A stretch of DNA of 64,000 nt from Herminiimonas contaminans (GTDB taxonomy: Bacteria; Pseudomonadota; Gammaproteobacteria; Burkholderiales; Burkholderiaceae_D), in NCBI RefSeq assembly GCF_015645465.1, contig NZ_JADOEL010000007.1, positions 1 through 64,000 on the forward strand, read 5' to 3'. Made by a program: the position numbers and the translations under genes. Positions 42,459 to 51,854 of the stretch are shown here, piece after piece; the stretch's first letter is position 1; each line of letters opens with the position of its first letter. The notes under the pieces are model-generated. The model did no database searches. It was not told the DNA's origin and saw only the letters and a program-made list of their open reading frames with translations.

Positions 42459-44825
42459 TTAGGCGGCGAGTGCGACCGACATCGAAGGACGCAGCAAGAC
42501 CGGGATCGATTTCGAGGTTGGCGTATTGCAGACATCACCGACGCTATTGAGCGGCACCAGCGGATTGGTCTCCGGATAGTAGGCACCGATACAACCGCGT
42601 GGAATATCGTATTCCACCAGCAGGAAGCGATTCGCATGACGTTCTATGCCATCGTCCCACACGGTGCTCATATCCACCCATTCACCAGCCTTGTAGCCCA
42701 GCATCAGCAAATCTTCCGGGTTGATAAAGACTACACGACGCTGACCGAAGACACCACGATAACGGTCATCCATCGCATAGATAGTCGTGTTGTACTGATC
42801 ATGCGAACGGGTCGTCATCAATGTCATCAGCTGTGCACCGTGTTGCTGCTTGGCGCGGCGGATAGGCGTGTCTTGCTGGATGTTGTGCACGATGAAATTC
42901 GCTTTGCCGGTATCGGTCAGCCACTCACGTTCACGCGACGCCACACGCAGGTGGAAACCACCTGGTTTCGCAATGCGTTCATTGTAGTTTTCAAAACCAT
43001 CGAGCACCTGCTCGATCGCATCACGCACCAGCGAGTAGTCAGCCGCATAAGCAAGCCAGTCGACTTTCTCCGAGCCCAGTGTCGCATGTGCGATGTTGGC
43101 GACGATGGCGGTTTCCGACATCAGGTTTTTCGACGCTGGTGTGTTCATGCCGTAAGAGATGTGCACCATGCTCATCGAATCTTCCACCGTCACGCCTTGC
43201 GCCACACCGTTTTGCTTATCGATCTCGGTACGACCCAGCGTAGGCAGGATCAGTGCATCGGCACCATGCACCAGATGGCTGCGATTCAGTTTGGTGGTGA
43301 TATGCACGGTCAGGTTGCACGAACGCAGCGCGTCAAATGTACGCGGGGTATCCGGCGTCGCCATCACAAAGTTACCGCCCAGGCCGATGAATACTTTTAC
43401 ATGGCCTTCCAGCATTTCATGGATGGTTTCAACCACATCGTAGCCGTGTTCGCGCGGTGGCTCGAAGTTGAATACTTTGCCCAGGCTGCTCAGGAATTCC
43501 TGCGATGGCTTTTCTTCGATGCCGACGGTGCGATTACCCTGTACATTCGAATGGCCACGCACAGGGCACAGGCCCGCGCCTTCGCGACCGATATTCCCGC
43601 GCATCATCATCAGGTTGGACAGCATGTGCACGGTCTGCACCGAGTTTTTGTGTTGGGTAATGCCCATGCCCCAGGTTGCGATCACACGTTTGCCATTGAC
43701 ATAGATGCGGCTCAGTTTTTCGATATCGTCACGCGACACGCCGGACTCATCAACCAGCTCCTGCCAGTCCTGCATGCGCAAGTCGGCGGCGAAGGCGTCA
43801 AAACCTGCGCAGTGCTCTGCGATGAAGGCGGTATCCAGTACGCGCTCGGTACCGAGTGCAAGCGCTTCGTCATCCAGCTCCAGCGTGCGTTTGGCCACGC
43901 CTTTGATCAAAGCGAAGTCACCACCCAGTTTAGGCTGGATGAAAGTCGAGGCAATCTTGGTGCTCGACAAGGTCAGCATTTCCACCACGCTTTGCGGATC
44001 GGCAAAACGTTCAAGACCGCGTTCACGCAAGGGATTGATGGAGACGATCACTGCGCCACGCTTCGAGCATTCACGTAATTCACCCAGCATACGTGGATGA
44101 TTGGTCGCAGGATTCTGACCAAAGATCAGCAACGTATCAGCATGTTCAAAGTCATCCAACGTTACTGTACCTTTGCCGACGCCTACGGTAGATGGCAGGC
44201 CACGGCTGGTTGCCTCGTGACACATATTCGAACAGTCAGGGAAGTTGTTGGTGCCGAACATGCGCACAAACAATTGATACACGAAAGCCGCTTCATTACC
44301 GGCACGACCCGAAGTATAGAAAGCAGCCTGGTGCGGATTGTCCAGTTGATGCAGATGCGATGCGATCAGCTTATACGCATCAGCCCAGCTAACAGGCACG
44401 TACTTGTCTGTCTTGGCGTCATAGCGCATAGGGTCGGTCAGGCGACCGTGTTGCTCCAGCTCGTAGTCGGATTGCTCGAGCAGTGCTGCTACTGTGTTCT
44501 TTTCAAAGAAGGCAGGCGTCACACGTTTGCTGGTCGCTTCCGCTGCAACCGCCTTCACGCCATTTTCACAAAACTCAAATGTCGACGCATGCTGACGATC
44601 AGGCCAGGCACAGCCCGGGCAATCAAAACCTTCAGGCTGGTTTTGTTTGAACAGCGTACGATATTTACCGCCAGCGACTTTTTCCTTGATCATATTGATG
44701 GCGACATACTTCACCGCTCCCCAGCCACCGGCCGGATGATCATAGGTTTCTATAGTGCCTTGCGACTTCGACTTTTCCACGTTTGCTTTCCTTTTCGCGG
44801 GCCCACCGCCATGCAGATAAGTCAT
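42459..44825 (-). CDS. FdhF/YdeP-type molybdopterin oxidoreductase
   Basis: This 788-aa enzyme belongs to the DMSO-reductase superfamily, subgroup of YdeP/FdhF-like formate-dehydrogenase alpha proteins. It has a short N-terminal cluster-type motif (FDCPGCAWP) instead of a full four-Cys site, a probable Mo-ligand region with Cys in CSNMCHEATS, cofactor-binding IFGQNPATNHPRML and LVHGADALILPTLGR, and a C-terminal MopB-CT domain. No partner subunit or fdhD gene is adjacent. AAGG precedes the ATG. It is divergent from a MocR-type regulator. Substrate is uncertain; formate is only one option. Confidence 0.85.
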   Translation of the reverse strand: MTYLHGGGPAKRKANVEKSKSQGTIETYDHPAGGWGAVKYVAINMIKEKVAGGKYRTLFKQNQPEGFDCPGCAWPDRQHASTFEFCENGVKAVAAEATSKRVTPAFFEKNTVAALLEQSDYELEQHGRLTDPMRYDAKTDKYVPVSWADAYKLIASHLHQLDNPHQAAFYTSGRAGNEAAFVYQLFVRMFGTNNFPDCSNMCHEATSRGLPSTVGVGKGTVTLDDFEHADTLLIFGQNPATNHPRMLGELRECSKRGAVIVSINPLRERGLERFADPQSVVEMLTLSSTKIASTFIQPKLGGDFALIKGVAKRTLELDDEALALGTERVLDTAFIAEHCAGFDAFAADLRMQDWQELVDESGVSRDDIEKLSRIYVNGKRVIATWGMGITQHKNSVQTVHMLSNLMMMRGNIGREGAGLCPVRGHSNVQGNRTVGIEEKPSQEFLSSLGKVFNFEPPREHGYDVVETIHEMLEGHVKVFIGLGGNFVMATPDTPRTFDALRSCNLTVHITTKLNRSHLVHGADALILPTLGRTEIDKQNGVAQGVTVEDSMSMVHISYGMNTPASKNLMSETAIVANIAHATLGSEKVDWLAYAADYSLVRDAIEQVLDGFENYNERIAKPGGFHLRVASREREWLTDTGKANFIVHNIQQDTPIRRAKQQHGAQLMTLMTTRSHDQYNTTIYAMDDRYRGVFGQRRVVFINPEDLLMLGYKAGEWVDMSTVWDDGIERHANRFLLVEYDIPRGCIGAYYPETNPLVPLNSVGDVCNTPTSKSIPVLLRPSMSVALAA

Positions 44826-45062
44826 GCATGATCACCTTGTGTGCCACGTACATGCAGCTTAGGACCGCTATGATTTTGAAGAGCGTACACATTGAATGAA
44901 ATAAAAAGAGTACAGTTTGAGTAGCGACAAATCTGTGCTTTATTCGGCGCGTTAAGGAAACGTAAATCCATCTGGAATGCCGCATCAACACTAGGATATT
45001 TTGCAAACGTATATGTCTCATTACAGGCGAAAAAATTAACATGACAAGCAGCAGGGGCATTT

Positions 45063-46535
45063 GTGAAGCTGTATGAAAAGCTGGCAAAAGATATTGAAGA
45101 GCTGATCGAGAACGGCGTGTTCCGACCAGGTGAACGCTTGCCGTCTATACGCCAGACCAGTCAGCATCACCGCCTCAGCATCACCACTGTCGTGCATGCA
45201 TTCCTGCTGCTCGAAAGCAAAGGCGTGATCGAAAGTCATCCGCAATCCGGCTACTTCGTACGCGTGCCGCCGCAATCGACAAATGGCAAAGTGCCGCAGG
45301 AATTGCGCACTTCACAACCGCTGGCTATCTCGTCACAGGTTGACGTCAGTCATCTGGTGCTATCGACGCTGCGTTCGATCACCAACGATGCGGTACCGCT
45401 AGGCTCACCTTACCCCGACCCTAGTTTGTTCCCGTCAGAAAAAATCAATCGCTATGCATACGGCATCACCCGTCGACAAACCAAGTGGGGCGTCACCGAT
45501 GCTTTGCCGCCCGGTCATCCCGACCTGATACGGCAAATCGCCAGACGCTATCTGGAAAACGGCAGCGCTATCGATCCGAATGAAATCGTCGTTACTGTCG
45601 GCGCTACCGAAGCGATCAATCTTTGTCTGCAAGCGGTCGGCAAGGCCGGCGATATCGTCGCCGTTGAATCACCTACCTTCTATGCGATGTTGCACGCGAT
45701 CGAACGTATGGGTATGCGTGCGATAGAAGTCGCCACTCATCCGCGTGAAGGTATAGACCTGGCAGCGCTGGAAGAAATACTCGACCAGCATGAGATCGCC
45801 GCCTGCATGATCATGCCCAATTTCCAGAACCCGCTCGGCTTCCAGATGCCGGATGAAAAGAAACGTGCGCTGGTCGAACTGATTACCAAGCGCCAGGTGC
45901 CTGTCATAGAGAACGATGTCTACAACGAGCTGTACTACGGTGACACGCATCCGACTTCACTCAAGTCCTACGACACCGAAGGTCTGGTCTTGCACTGCGC
46001 ATCATTCTCGAAGAGTCTGACCTCTGCTTACCGCATAGGCTGGGCCATGCCGGGACGTTATCGCGACCAGGTAGAGAAACTGAAATTCCTGAACACGCTG
46101 ACCACACCAACCATCCCGCAGCTGGCGATAGCCGAGTATCTGGAACATGACGGCTACGAACATCATCTGCGCCACATTCGCAAAATCTACGCGCAGCAAG
46201 CCAACATCATGCGCGCCGCAGTCAAGCGCTTCTTCCCGGAAGGCACGCAGACCTCGGAGCCCAAGGGCGGTTATGTGCTGTGGGTAGAGCTGCCACCGCA
46301 AGTCGATTCGATGAAGCTGTATGAGCTGGCCTTGCAGGCCGGCATCACCATCGGTCCCGGCTATATGTTCTCGACCACCAACGGTTATAACAACTTCATC
46401 CGCCTGAACTATAGCTATCCGTGGTCAGCCAGCATAGAAGATGCACTCAGAACGGTAGGCAAACTGGCCGGCGATTGCATACGGCAGGCAGAACGTGCGC
46501 TTGCTGCGCGCACGCGTGAAAACTATAATACTTAG
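45063..46535 (+). CDS. MocR-type regulator (GntR HTH fused to aminotransferase domain)
   Basis: This 490-aa protein has an N-terminal winged HTH (GVFRPGERLPSIRQTSQHH...GYFVR) and a fold-type I aminotransferase domain with PLP lysine in SFSKSLTSAYRIGW and the N-P-L-G-F motif. MocR proteins use PLP or an amino compound as signal. The start is a GTG with no strong ribosome site. It is divergent from the molybdoenzyme gene with a 237-bp gap, so control of that gene is plausible but not shown. Confidence 0.9.
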   Translation: MKLYEKLAKDIEELIENGVFRPGERLPSIRQTSQHHRLSITTVVHAFLLLESKGVIESHPQSGYFVRVPPQSTNGKVPQELRTSQPLAISSQVDVSHLVLSTLRSITNDAVPLGSPYPDPSLFPSEKINRYAYGITRRQTKWGVTDALPPGHPDLIRQIARRYLENGSAIDPNEIVVTVGATEAINLCLQAVGKAGDIVAVESPTFYAMLHAIERMGMRAIEVATHPREGIDLAALEEILDQHEIAACMIMPNFQNPLGFQMPDEKKRALVELITKRQVPVIENDVYNELYYGDTHPTSLKSYDTEGLVLHCASFSKSLTSAYRIGWAMPGRYRDQVEKLKFLNTLTTPTIPQLAIAEYLEHDGYEHHLRHIRKIYAQQANIMRAAVKRFFPEGTQTSEPKGGYVLWVELPPQVDSMKLYELALQAGITIGPGYMFSTTNGYNNFIRLNYSYPWSASIEDALRTVGKLAGDCIRQAERALAARTRENYNT

Positions 46536-46704
46536 AACTCATTTCATAAGTATCCGTGAGATGCGTTCTACATCAGTAACACGGCAGGTCAGATACTGCC
46601 GTGCGCATGACGCTCCACAGAGAGCGCAGCGGAGACGGGATGTCCGATAACAATACAAGCAGGCCGGACATCAGCACTAGTGCATTAAAAGGAAGCCTCT
46701 CATC

Positions 46705-46986
46705 ATGGCGAACGCAACAGCGCAACACGAGGACGATCTGGATCCGATCAAAGTCACCATCCTGCGGCATTTATGGGAAGCGTCGCAAGAGAGCGATGGT
46801 AAAGCGTGGTCGCTGGCCAAACTCAGCAAGCGCACATGCGTACCCATGAGCACCTTGCGCCGTACGCTGAGCGAATTTGAAGATGCTGGCATCGTTGAAG
46901 TGACGAATCATGAAGACGGTCGTATCTTTGCGGCACTCAATGACACCGGCATAGAAATCTTCCCCACGCTGTTCAGCACGCAATAG
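46705..46986 (+). CDS. Small winged-helix protein
   Basis: This 93-aa protein looks like one winged HTH: helices DPIKVTILRHLWEAS, SLAKLSKRTCVPMSTLRRTLSEFEDAGIVEV and a beta wing (EDGRIFAALNDTG). It has no ligand domain. AAGGAAG lies 12 nt before the ATG, a long spacing. It converges with the acetyltransferase gene, with a 3-bp gap. It may be a transcriptional regulator of unknown target. Confidence 0.7.
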   Translation: MANATAQHEDDLDPIKVTILRHLWEASQESDGKAWSLAKLSKRTCVPMSTLRRTLSEFEDAGIVEVTNHEDGRIFAALNDTGIEIFPTLFSTQ

Positions 46987-46989
46987 ACA

Positions 46990-47454
46990 TTACTGTTCAG
47001 CAGCATCCGGTAGCAACTGCCACGTCCACATCTGACCATCCTCCGCATCGTCGAACACAGCTGCAAACTGGAAACCGAATTTCTTCAGTATCGCGTTCGA
47101 TGCATTCTCTTCATTCGCCGTATGTGCGATCACAGTCAGCTGCGGCTGCGCTGTTTTTGCGATCTGCAGTAATTGCTGCACCATCGCAGTAGCAACGCCT
47201 TGTCCTTCATGATCAGGAAAGGTGAGATAACCTATCTCTACCTTGCCATCCTGCGGCGGTGCCTTGAATGCGCAGGCCCCCACCAGCTTGCGATCCCGCT
47301 GCGCGAGATAGCCCAGCCACGGCGGAGTGTAGCCCGCATCCGCATACAAACGCGTAGTCGCAGCACACACTTGTCGTGCGATGTCGCTCAATACGCCGAC
47401 CTTACCCATCGGTTTTCCGTGCACATTAATTTGAATCAAATCGATATCAGACAT
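46990..47454 (-). CDS. GNAT-family N-acetyltransferase
   Basis: This 154-aa enzyme would transfer acetyl from acetyl-CoA to an unknown acceptor. The acetyl-CoA-binding loop is EGQGVATAMVQQLL, preceded by the beta strand KVEIGYLTFP. The late motif EENASNAILKKFGFQ is typical of RimI-like GNATs. I chose the second ATG (MSDIDLIQ), with GGAAT upstream. The acceptor cannot be told from sequence. Confidence 0.85.
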   Translation of the reverse strand: MSDIDLIQINVHGKPMGKVGVLSDIARQVCAATTRLYADAGYTPPWLGYLAQRDRKLVGACAFKAPPQDGKVEIGYLTFPDHEGQGVATAMVQQLLQIAKTAQPQLTVIAHTANEENASNAILKKFGFQFAAVFDDAEDGQMWTWQLLPDAAEQ

Positions 47455-47823
47455 GGCTGGGATTCCGCTCACTGTTTGTAAGCGTCACGTAAGAAAAAAC
47501 ACAGCGACGATCACGCGTTGAAAAATATTTGAGGTATTTAATCAGAATAACTGCAGCGCCACAAACGCGCCTTTGTTACATCGAAACGCTCGCCATCTTG
47601 GTGCATGTAAGTTCCGTGCAAGCTTTCGTTTGTCACTTTCCAGAGTTGGAAAAATCGCGTGTTTTCCCTATGAAACAGACTCTGGTTTTCAACTAAAAAT
47701 TCCACCGGAAAGCAGCAAAAAAAAATCTCCGGCATCCGTCATCTACATTTAACACATACGATTTTTTAATGGTGATTTTTAAAAATCGCGCGAAAAATAA
47801 GGGCTTACTTGTTGCGATGCAAC

Positions 47824-47855
47824 TTGACATATGCATACGAAAGCGCATTCTACGC
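47824..47855 (+). promoter_or_regulatory. Weak promoter candidate in the long leader before the TRAP operon
   Basis: TTGACA is a perfect -35 hexamer. The region 16-18 bp later (CATTCTAC) is a poor -10. The whole gap from 47455 to 47947 is AT-rich and has no gene. It contains an A9 tract and short inverted stretches such as GATTTTTAAAAATC (47778-47791), and is likely the regulatory region of the transporter. Confidence 0.3.
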
Positions 47856-47947
47856 ACGTCAGTACTGCCGCCATTAAAAATCAATGGATGCTACCTGTCG
47901 GTTGATGAATCAAAGTGATTTCTAAAAAATATAAAAGGAGATACACA

Positions 47948-49096
47948 ATGAAGAAGAGCCACAAGCAGAATCAGACGACTACCTCCTCCCGCCGCAAATT
48001 CCTGGGGACCGCAACAACCGCAAGCGCAGCAGCCGCACTTAGCTTCCCAATGATTTCGACAGCGCAGACTGTCACCCAGATGCGCTTCCAAAGCACCTGG
48101 CCTAGTAAAGATATTTTCCACGAATACGCGCAAGACTTCGCCAAGAAGGTCAATGATATGACCGGTGGTGAGCTCAAGATTGAAGTTTTACCAGCAGGTG
48201 CTGTAGTGCCAGCCTTCGGCCTGTTGGATGCGGTATCGAAAGGTACACTCGACGGCGGCCACGGTGTGATGGGCTACAACTACGGCAAACAAAGTGCAAT
48301 CGCATTGTGGACATCCGGTCCGGTATTCGGCATGGATGCGAACATGGTGCTGGCATGGCATAAATACGGCGGCGGTAAAGAGCTGCTGGAGAAACTGTAT
48401 ACCTCCATCGGTGCCAACGTCACTTCCTTCCTGACCGGCCCTATGCCGACTCAACCACTGGGATGGTTCAAAAAACCGATCACCAAGAAAGAAGACCTGC
48501 AAGGCCTGAAGTTCCGTACCAACGGCCTCGCGATTGATCTGTTTACCGCGATGGGCGCAGCGGTGAATGCCTTGCCAGGTGGCGAGATCGTACCTGCCAT
48601 GGACCGCGGCCTGCTGGATGGCGCTGAGTTCAACAACGCCAGCTCGGATCGTGTCCTCGGCTTCCCTGACGTTTCCAAAGTCTGCATGCTGCAAAGCTTC
48701 CATCAAAGCTCCGAGCAGTTCGAGATCACCTTCAATAAAACCAAGTACGAAGGACTGCCGCCGAAGATGAAAGCCATCATCGCGAATGCGGTGGAAGCTT
48801 CGTCAGCAGATATGTCATGGAAAGCCATCGACCGCTATTCGAAAGATTATCGCGAGATGCAAACCAAGGATGGCGTCAAATTCTACAAAACGCCGGACGC
48901 CATACTGCAAACCCAACTCTCCATCTGGGATGACGTCGTCGCCAAGAAAGGGGCCGACAACGCATTGTTCAAGGAAGTAGAGAAATCACAAAGAACCTTC
49001 GCCGAACGTGCCATGAAGTGGGACATGGACACCAATAACAACAGGCGCATGGCATACAACCACTACTTCGCCCGCACCGCTCCGAAGAAAGCCTAA
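47948..49096 (+). CDS. dctP: TRAP transporter substrate-binding protein (DctP family)
   Basis: This 382-aa periplasmic receptor has a Tat-like signal (SSRRKFLGTATTASAAAA, cut near AQT). The mature part has the DctP-family signature FRTNGLAIDLFTAMGAA and the NALPGGEIVPAM ligand loop, placing it near the keto-acid/lactate and mannitol-chloroaromatic class of receptors. I chose the ATG with AAAGGAG upstream. A hairpin after the stop probably limits read-through so the receptor is made in excess over the permeases. Confidence 0.92.
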   Translation: MKKSHKQNQTTTSSRRKFLGTATTASAAAALSFPMISTAQTVTQMRFQSTWPSKDIFHEYAQDFAKKVNDMTGGELKIEVLPAGAVVPAFGLLDAVSKGTLDGGHGVMGYNYGKQSAIALWTSGPVFGMDANMVLAWHKYGGGKELLEKLYTSIGANVTSFLTGPMPTQPLGWFKKPITKKEDLQGLKFRTNGLAIDLFTAMGAAVNALPGGEIVPAMDRGLLDGAEFNNASSDRVLGFPDVSKVCMLQSFHQSSEQFEITFNKTKYEGLPPKMKAIIANAVEASSADMSWKAIDRYSKDYREMQTKDGVKFYKTPDAILQTQLSIWDDVVAKKGADNALFKEVEKSQRTFAERAMKWDMDTNNNRRMAYNHYFARTAPKKA

Positions 49097-49120
49097 GCGG
49101 CATCGATCGCGTTTTCTACG

Positions 49121-49150
49121 ACACCATCCAGGACATCGGATGGTGTTTTA
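49121..49150 (+). terminator. Partial terminator between dctP and the permease genes
   Basis: ACACCATCC pairs with GGATGGTGT (9 bp) around an 8-nt loop, followed by TTTTATT. It begins 24 bp after the dctP stop and 61 bp before the dctQ ATG. Confidence 0.75.
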
Positions 49151-49210
49151 TTAAGCGCAGACAAACGTCGCGGCTGCGGCTACATCCCCTGTCTTTGAAT
49201 CGGAGCCTTT

Positions 49211-49837
49211 ATGCAGAACCTTTTATTTTTCATCGACAAGGTCAGCAGTTGGGTAGGTCAATTATTTTCCTGGCTTATCGTTATTTTGACCTTTCTCATT
49301 TCGTGGGAAGTGTTCGCACGCTATGCGCTGAACAGTCCCAATCCCTGGTCCTTTGACCTGATGATCATGGCGTATGGCACTGCCTTCATGATGGCGGGTG
49401 CATACACGCTGGCAAAGAACGGCCATGTCCGTGGCGACGTGCTGTACGGTTTTTTCCCGCCACGCCTGCAAGCCGGGCTGGATCTGACCTTGTACTTTGT
49501 TTTCTTTATTCCTGGCGTCATCGCCCTGGTATGGGCCGGCTATACCTACGCCGCCGAATCACTGGCCATCAAGGAACATTCAACACTTACTGCGAACGGT
49601 CCACCGCTTTATCCGTTCAAGATGGTGATTCCGATCTCGGGTGTACTCCTGCTGATGCAGGGTGTGGTCGAAATCATCCGCTGCATCATCTGCCTGAAAG
49701 AGGGTGAATGGCCTTCGCGTGAAAAAGACGTGGAAGAAGTGGACGTAGATAAACTCAAGGCGATGGTACATGTAAAAGATAAAGACATCGCCGCCGTTGA
49801 CCAGCTCATCGTCAACAACACAGGAGGTAAGCCATGA
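49211..49837 (+). CDS. dctQ: TRAP transporter small permease (DctQ family)
   Basis: This 208-aa protein has four membrane helices (about 15-35, 50-70, 90-112 and 135-155), with family residues N-P-W-S in the first loop. The acidic C-terminal tail of about 45 residues (EKDVEEVDVDKLKAM) is longer than usual. The stop overlaps the ATG of the large permease by 4 nt, so the two subunits are co-translated. Confidence 0.9.
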   Translation: MQNLLFFIDKVSSWVGQLFSWLIVILTFLISWEVFARYALNSPNPWSFDLMIMAYGTAFMMAGAYTLAKNGHVRGDVLYGFFPPRLQAGLDLTLYFVFFIPGVIALVWAGYTYAAESLAIKEHSTLTANGPPLYPFKMVIPISGVLLLMQGVVEIIRCIICLKEGEWPSREKDVEEVDVDKLKAMVHVKDKDIAAVDQLIVNNTGGKP

Positions 49838-51780
49838 GGAAAGAAGTCTGGTTCGGCCTGTCCATCCTGATTGCCATTGTGATTGGTTTGTTTGTCCTGA
49901 TGCCTTCACCCGAGCATATGACCAACGGTCATCTGGGCTTGCTGATGCTGGCACTGGTTGTAGTTGCCATCATGCTGGGTTTCCCTACCGCGTTTACGCT
50001 GATGGGCATGGGCGTGATGTTTGCATGGTTTGCGTTCTATAGTCGGGACCCCAGTCTTGCCACGCAGCAGACGCTGGACCTGATGGTGCAGCGTGCTTAT
50101 TCGGTCATGGCGAATGATGTGCTGATCTCGATTCCCTTGTTCATCTTCATGGGATATCTGGTCGAGCGCGCCAACCTCATCGAAAAGCTATTCAAGAGCC
50201 TGCATATCGCCATGGCACGGGTTCCTGGTTCACTGGCAGTCGCCACCATTGTTACCTGCGCCGTGTTTGCCACGGCTACCGGTATCGTTGGTGCGGTCGT
50301 CACGCTGATGGGCTTGCTGGCATTGCCAGCCATGCTGAAGGCTGGTTACAGCACCCAGCTGTCAGCAGGTGCAATCACCGCCGGTGGTTGCCTGGGCATC
50401 CTGATTCCGCCCTCGGTCTTGCTGATTGTGTACGGCGCGACTGCAGGTGTATCGGTAGTCAAACTGTATGCCGGTGCTTTCTTCCCGGGCATCATGCTGG
50501 CCGGTCTGTACATAGGCTATGTGATCATACTGGCGAAACTGAAACCCAGCGTGGCCCCGCCATTGTCTGCAGCGGAACGTCATGTCGACCTGCCAGCTTA
50601 CGCGGAAAAAATCTCCACCTCCGTCAGCAATAATGTACTGCCCGGTTTGTTAGGTGCACTCAAGGGACGTCGCAATGCAGATGTCTCCACCCGCACCTTG
50701 CTCTCGCAACTGGGCATAGCGCTATTGCCTGCGCTGGCATTCGCACTGGTCATGGGAACCACCTATCGCCTGGTGACCAGTCCGGAAGCAGCACCGGTCG
50801 AAATCATGGAGATGGGGACAGGAGCAGAAGAGAGCGCTACTGAATCCGGCTCGCTCAATGATGGCTTCGGTGAACCACCGGCCGAAGGCGGCCTCAGCGA
50901 ACCGCCGGTAGAAAATGCAACGGCAAGCACGGCAGAAGCTGCATCCCCGGCAGCTGCGGTAGCTGAACCACCGGCGGCAGCGAGTGCACCGACGGCACCG
51001 ACCACACCAGCCGCGCCACAATCCAAGGCTGCACCGCAAAGCTACTGGATCGCATTCGGCATAGGTTTCGCGGCAATGATTGTGTTCTACGCGTTCTTCA
51101 CCTTTGCCCGGCTGGAAATCTTCAAGATGTTGCTGGGTTCATTATTCCCGCTCGCCTTCATGATACTGGCGGTGCTGGGCAGCATTGTGTTCGGCCTGGC
51201 AACCCCGACTGAAGCGGCGGCCATGGGTGCATTCGGCGGCATCGTGCTGGCAGCCTGTTACCGTCGCTTCAACTTCGGCATGTTGAAAGAGTCGGCTTAC
51301 CTGGCAACCAAAACCAGTGCCATGGTGTGTTGGCTATTCGTTGGTTCCAGTATCTTCTCCGCCTCCTTTGCACTACTGGGTGGACAAGAGATCATCAACG
51401 ACTGGGTACTGTCGCTGGATATGACACCGCTGCAATTCATGATACTGGCGCAAATCATTATCTTCTTGCTGGGCTGGCCGCTGGAATGGACGGAGATCAT
51501 CGTGATCTTCATGCCTATCTTTATTCCACTACTGGCACACTTTGATATCGATCCGCTGTTCTTTGGCTTGCTGGTGGCGATGAATCTGCAAACGGCATTC
51601 CTGTCTCCACCGGTCGCGATGTCGGCCTTTTACCTGAAAGGCGTCGCACCTGCACACGTGACCTTGAACCAGATCTTCCTCGGCATGATGCCCTTCATGG
51701 CGATACAGATCTTTGCACTCATCCTGCTTTACATGTTCCCGGCCATAGGTTTGTGGCTGCCGAACGTACTGTATAACTAA
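49834..51780 (+). CDS. dctM: TRAP transporter large permease (DctM family) with Pro/Ala-rich insert
   Basis: This 648-aa multi-pass permease moves substrate with sodium or protons. The N-terminal half has family signatures MLGFPTAFTLMG, GCLGILIPPSVLLIVYG and the helices around them. Between about residues 310 and 405 lies an extra segment rich in Glu, Pro, Ala and Ser (EPPAAASAPTAPTTPAAPQS). Typical DctM proteins are about 430 aa, so roughly 150-200 residues are added. The C-terminal half repeats the transport fold (GLATPTEAAAMGAFGG, GWPLEWTEIIVIFMPIF). A bidirectional terminator follows. Confidence 0.92.
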   Translation: MRKEVWFGLSILIAIVIGLFVLMPSPEHMTNGHLGLLMLALVVVAIMLGFPTAFTLMGMGVMFAWFAFYSRDPSLATQQTLDLMVQRAYSVMANDVLISIPLFIFMGYLVERANLIEKLFKSLHIAMARVPGSLAVATIVTCAVFATATGIVGAVVTLMGLLALPAMLKAGYSTQLSAGAITAGGCLGILIPPSVLLIVYGATAGVSVVKLYAGAFFPGIMLAGLYIGYVIILAKLKPSVAPPLSAAERHVDLPAYAEKISTSVSNNVLPGLLGALKGRRNADVSTRTLLSQLGIALLPALAFALVMGTTYRLVTSPEAAPVEIMEMGTGAEESATESGSLNDGFGEPPAEGGLSEPPVENATASTAEAASPAAAVAEPPAAASAPTAPTTPAAPQSKAAPQSYWIAFGIGFAAMIVFYAFFTFARLEIFKMLLGSLFPLAFMILAVLGSIVFGLATPTEAAAMGAFGGIVLAACYRRFNFGMLKESAYLATKTSAMVCWLFVGSSIFSASFALLGGQEIINDWVLSLDMTPLQFMILAQIIIFLLGWPLEWTEIIVIFMPIFIPLLAHFDIDPLFFGLLVAMNLQTAFLSPPVAMSAFYLKGVAPAHVTLNQIFLGMMPFMAIQIFALILLYMFPAIGLWLPNVLYN

Positions 51781-51793
51781 GCAGGCGCACGAC

Positions 51794-51833
51794 AAAAAAA
51801 CGGGATGTCAGCTCAGGCTGCATCCCGTTTTTT
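51794..51833 (+). terminator. Bidirectional intrinsic terminator between dctM and the HMG-CoA lyase gene
   Basis: AAAAAACGGGATG pairs with CATCCCGTTTTTT around a 13-nt loop. A T-run follows in each direction, serving the two convergent genes. Confidence 0.9.
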
Positions 51834-51854
51834 ATTGGCCAGCCTGATGCAGGC

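Noticed and set aside
42444-44078. Long open frame (544 codons) on the plus strand across the molybdoenzyme gene
   Set aside because: It is antisense to a clear molybdopterin oxidoreductase. The His/Arg-rich product has no family features.
42459-44825. Selenocysteine codon in the FdhF-like gene
   Set aside because: The reading frame has no internal TGA. The candidate Mo ligand is an ordinary Cys.
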